Shown in pieces: positions 62,027 to 64,000 of a DNA stretch of 64,000 bases. The notes below the pieces were generated by a model. That model was given only the letters and a program-made list of their open reading frames with translations. It was not told where the DNA came from and ran no database searches. Source of the DNA: Lepidostoma basale (taxonomy: Eukaryota > Arthropoda > Insecta > Trichoptera > Lepidostomatidae); contig JAHDVF020001018.1 of assembly GCA_022606425.2 (NCBI GenBank), forward strand, positions 2,711,460 to 2,775,459, in the 5' to 3' direction. The stretch's first letter is position 1. Every line of letters begins with the position of its first letter. The position numbers were made by a program, and so were the translations under genes.

Positions 62027-62069
62027 CGCTGAAACCTCCACTGCTTTTATCTCTCACCACATCCCCCAA

Positions 62070-62494
62070 ACCCTTACGATAAGGGAGAAGGACAAAGAGA
62101 TAACCTTCATATATTTATTCACATGATTCTATAATATGTATATTTCATTGGATGTTCTCTTTTTCTCACTCTTTTGCACCCATTTGTCTCGCGCTGTAAT
62201 GTTGTAAAGAGTTATTCAACAAAATAATAAAATACTTCATTATTATTCAACAATTCAATATATCATTTTTAGAAATGTCCATTAATGTAATTGTTTAATT
62301 TACATTTGTTCTAACATATTGCTTTTTTATTAATGGGAGTAATTAAGAATGACAAGATTTTTTTAATTAATATAATTTATAATACATTTCTCTACATTAC
62401 CATAACACATTCTGGACCGGAAAACAAACTTATGCAATAACCTATTAAAACGAAAAAAAAGTATTATATATTTTGTATACATTAAAAAAAAATG
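62070..62494. other. AT-rich stretch, nothing recognised
   Basis: The CTGTAATGTTGTAAAGAG block at 62194 resembles 31725-31742 and may be a shared LINE 3' end. Nothing else. Confidence 0.4.
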
Positions 62495-62952
62495 GTGTAA
62501 AAATAACTGGTCCAAGTTTGGCACATAGATAGGAGTGACATCTCCAGGCAGCTTCTAACAATGCGCTAATGGCGGTAGCCTTTCACATTGTGTTAAAAAG
62601 ATGTTCTGCTTAATGCTTAATAAACACAAAATCTTCATAGATAGCGTTAGTATGTAGATTGTATATACTTCCACGTAAAATAATAGTCTTAGAGATTAAC
62701 ATATATAATCAAATCTTCATAGTTGGCGCATTGAAACTGACATATGAATTGTGGTGTTGGATATTAACATAAATACAACTTCCAAAATTTGTCATACATG
62801 GTGGTTATAAGAAAGGTGGAATGGGGAATGTTGTAATTACATAAAGCGTCATAAGAGAGGTCCAATGAGAGGTCATAAGTCATGTAAACACCTTGATCAA
62901 CCATATTCTGTTTCCAATTTACATCGTCGTCCCTATTGAGCTACAATTAATT
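62495..62952 (-). repeat. repeat X copy
   Basis: Full-length inverse: GTCCAAGTTTGGCACATAGA, GGTAGCCTTTCACATTGTG, GGAATGGGGAATGTTGTAAT, ending TATTGAGCTACAATTAATT. Confidence 0.85.
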
Positions 62953-62954
62953 CT

Positions 62955-63016
62955 ATTATATATTTTCTAGAAGTTTTATATTTTATGGAAATGATATGTT
63001 TTGCCTTGCTAAGGCA
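62955..63016 (-). mobile_element. ribozyme-like element remnant
   Basis: Minus strand: ATGCCTTAGCAAGGC, AAAAC, ATATC, then ATAAAATATAAAACTTCTAG, the TTGATAA subfamily without its 5' core. It directly follows repeat X. Confidence 0.5.
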
Positions 63017-63044
63017 TGAATTTCTTTTTTAAATCAACGTCAGT

Positions 63045-63530
63045 TAGAAAGTTTCAATCCTGGGATTGGTTTGAAGCAATTTCTTCTATTCTTCTCTTCC
63101 ATTCTTCCCTGTCTTATGCGGCTCTTTTGAAATGTGCATATGATGAGCAGCGCACGTCCACCAACAGGTCCTCCAGGTACTCTCAGCGTGGGCGTCCCCT
63201 AGAGTTTGTCCCCTTGGTCATACCCTCCATTATGATGCAAGAGACCTTCTTGTCGTACTACATGGCCGATCCATCTTGCACGCCTTTCGGACAAGGTCCT
63301 GAGCAGGTGCCTTCCTCATTCGATTCTTTGAAGAATCTCCTCTTTCGCGATGTGGTCTCTCCAGGAAATTCCTAAGTCTTCTATACGACCACATCTCAAA
63401 AGCCTCTAGTCTCCGTTTATCTCTTTCGGATAGGCATCATGTCTCGCAGCCGCACATCAAGATACTCCATACATGGGTCTTGATGAGGAGTATTCTCAGT
63501 TTTAGGTCTATATTATTTGATTATATTATT
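63045..63530 (-). mobile_element. RTE-D copy
   Basis: The complement covers LKTHVWSILMCGCETW, RLEAFEMWSYRRLRNFLER, WIGHVVRQEGLLH, RGRPR.EYLEDLLVDVRCS and IEEIASNQSQD with frame breaks. It ends at a CAATCCTGGGATTG edge without a clear tail. Confidence 0.83.
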
Positions 63531-63664
63531 TTCATTATATAAACGTAGAATTCCCTAATTATTATTTTAATTTTAAATAAATTCACCCTATTTTCCATTA
63601 AAAGAAAGCATGTGTATTTTTAAAAATTAAACTATATCAAAACATTACTATTTATCAGGAGTAA

Positions 63665-64000
63665 TAACTAACTAACTAATTTACCATCACGCCGTCTCAC
63701 CGAATGGGTAGGGAGAAATAATGGACTGCCACACTTTTCTTTCCTGACATATTTCTCTCACTTCCTCAACATTCATACATCGTGTCATGCACGCGCGTCG
63801 ATTTCTTTGACTCCTCACGTGGCCGACTTTCAATATTTGATTTATTTGATCGTGCCACGTTTTCCTCGGTCTTCGACTATTTCTAGTTCTATTTACATCG
63901 TTAACATATATATTTTTTACCATTCTTTCCATGTGCTCAAACCATCTTAATGATCCTTTCATTATTTTGTTCATAACACCATCATTCGCACCGCTTTCAC
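63665..64000 (-). mobile_element. RTE-A copy, runs off the window
   Basis: (CTAA)n tail and the terminal block. The complement is open for 95 codons from MNKIMKGSLRWFEHMERM to VWQSIISPYPFGETA, with a 9-residue deletion after HMERM. The element continues beyond 64000. Confidence 0.88.

Larger units (their letters stand above)
61427..62069 (+). mobile_element. solo LTR of an LTR retrotransposon
   Basis: A 643-bp unit starting TGTAGGTGATCC, flanked by ACCCT at 61422-61426 and 62070-62074 (5-bp target-site duplication). Its GC-rich sequence has a TATA box, initiator and polyA signal in the right order. Inside, GACTTCTAACMGACACGAGT recurs at about 61653 and 61760. No gag or pol lies beside it. 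The 89-codon frame inside (61720-61989) is LTR sequence, not a gene. Superfamily (Gypsy, BEL or Copia) not determined; the 3' base pair AA instead of CA leaves the exact edge uncertain. Confidence 0.65.

Noticed and set aside
1..64000. CRISPR arrays or prokaryotic defence genes
   Set aside because: Tandem repeats found are satellites or microsatellites without spacers, and all coding features are eukaryotic.

Overview
The window reads as repeat-rich, AT-rich insect nuclear DNA, most likely from a lepidopteran (inference). The evidence is an insect chitin-binding (Rebers-Riddiford) cuticular-protein exon, a large intron-preceded secreted-protein gene, and very many fragments of RTE-type non-LTR retrotransposons of the kind abundant in moths and butterflies. 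No bacterial operon, CRISPR array, rRNA or functional tRNA gene was seen.

Only two convincing host genes are present, both on the minus strand. One is the terminal exon of a resilin-like RR cuticular protein (3970-4176); the intron upstream of it is filled by a tandem satellite of about 190 bp that carries copies of the splice acceptor. The other is a 1047-residue secreted protein of unknown function encoded in one long exon (14655-17798). A possible 93-bp coding exon lies at 49201-49293. Nearly everything else is transposable-element debris.

Family labels used below are local to this window. RTE-A ends in (TTAG)n and has the signature RWFGHMERMNE. RTE-B ends in (TTTG)n and has RWFGHMERMDG. 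RTE-C ends in (GAA)n and has KWQWAGHVARSSDEKW. RTE-D has WIGHVIRHEGLLHAIMEG. RTE-E ends in (GTAA)n. RTE-F ends in (GAA)n and has DIIRWSRQRKRDWYGHV. RTE-G has RKWQWIGHTLRRNPACIA. RTE-H has GRRQISWLRNVMEWTGI. RTE-I has KTKITLYKTIIRTVVTY. LINE-J is a jockey/CR1-like family with RQHRLFYLPAARTNLP. LINE-K is CR1/L2-like with SRLDYCNG and PSAWNNLP. SINE-1 is tRNA-derived. Repeat X is an unclassified unit of about 0.5 kb.

Elements are nested, and target-site duplications (TSDs) give relative ages: RTE-B in RTE-A, RTE-A in RTE-B, RTE-F in RTE-B, RTE-A in RTE-A, and LINE-J in SINE-1 at two independent loci. A short RTE-A derivative, its 5' end joined straight to its 3' end at one common junction, recurs at four loci and looks like a mobilised SINE-like family. 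DNA-transposon relics include two inverted mariner-like copies with a DUF4817-type helix-turn-helix, a 2.1-kb element with terminal inverted repeats (TIRs) that hosts three RTE fragments, a MITE next to the secreted-protein gene, and hAT-like end fragments. One solo LTR with a TATA box, initiator and polyA signal lies at 61427-62069.

The most interesting signal is a set of dispersed elements carrying hammerhead-ribozyme-like cores: CTGANGA, one extra base, a 4-6 bp stem II, GAAAC, a short and usually self-complementary loop, then GTH. Several cores are complete (3707-3754, 5478-5520, 49033-49077, 49606-49652). Most loci hold two copies head to head with the motifs near the centre. This resembles ribozyme-bearing Penelope-like elements and retrozymes, but no reverse transcriptase of that type is visible here.
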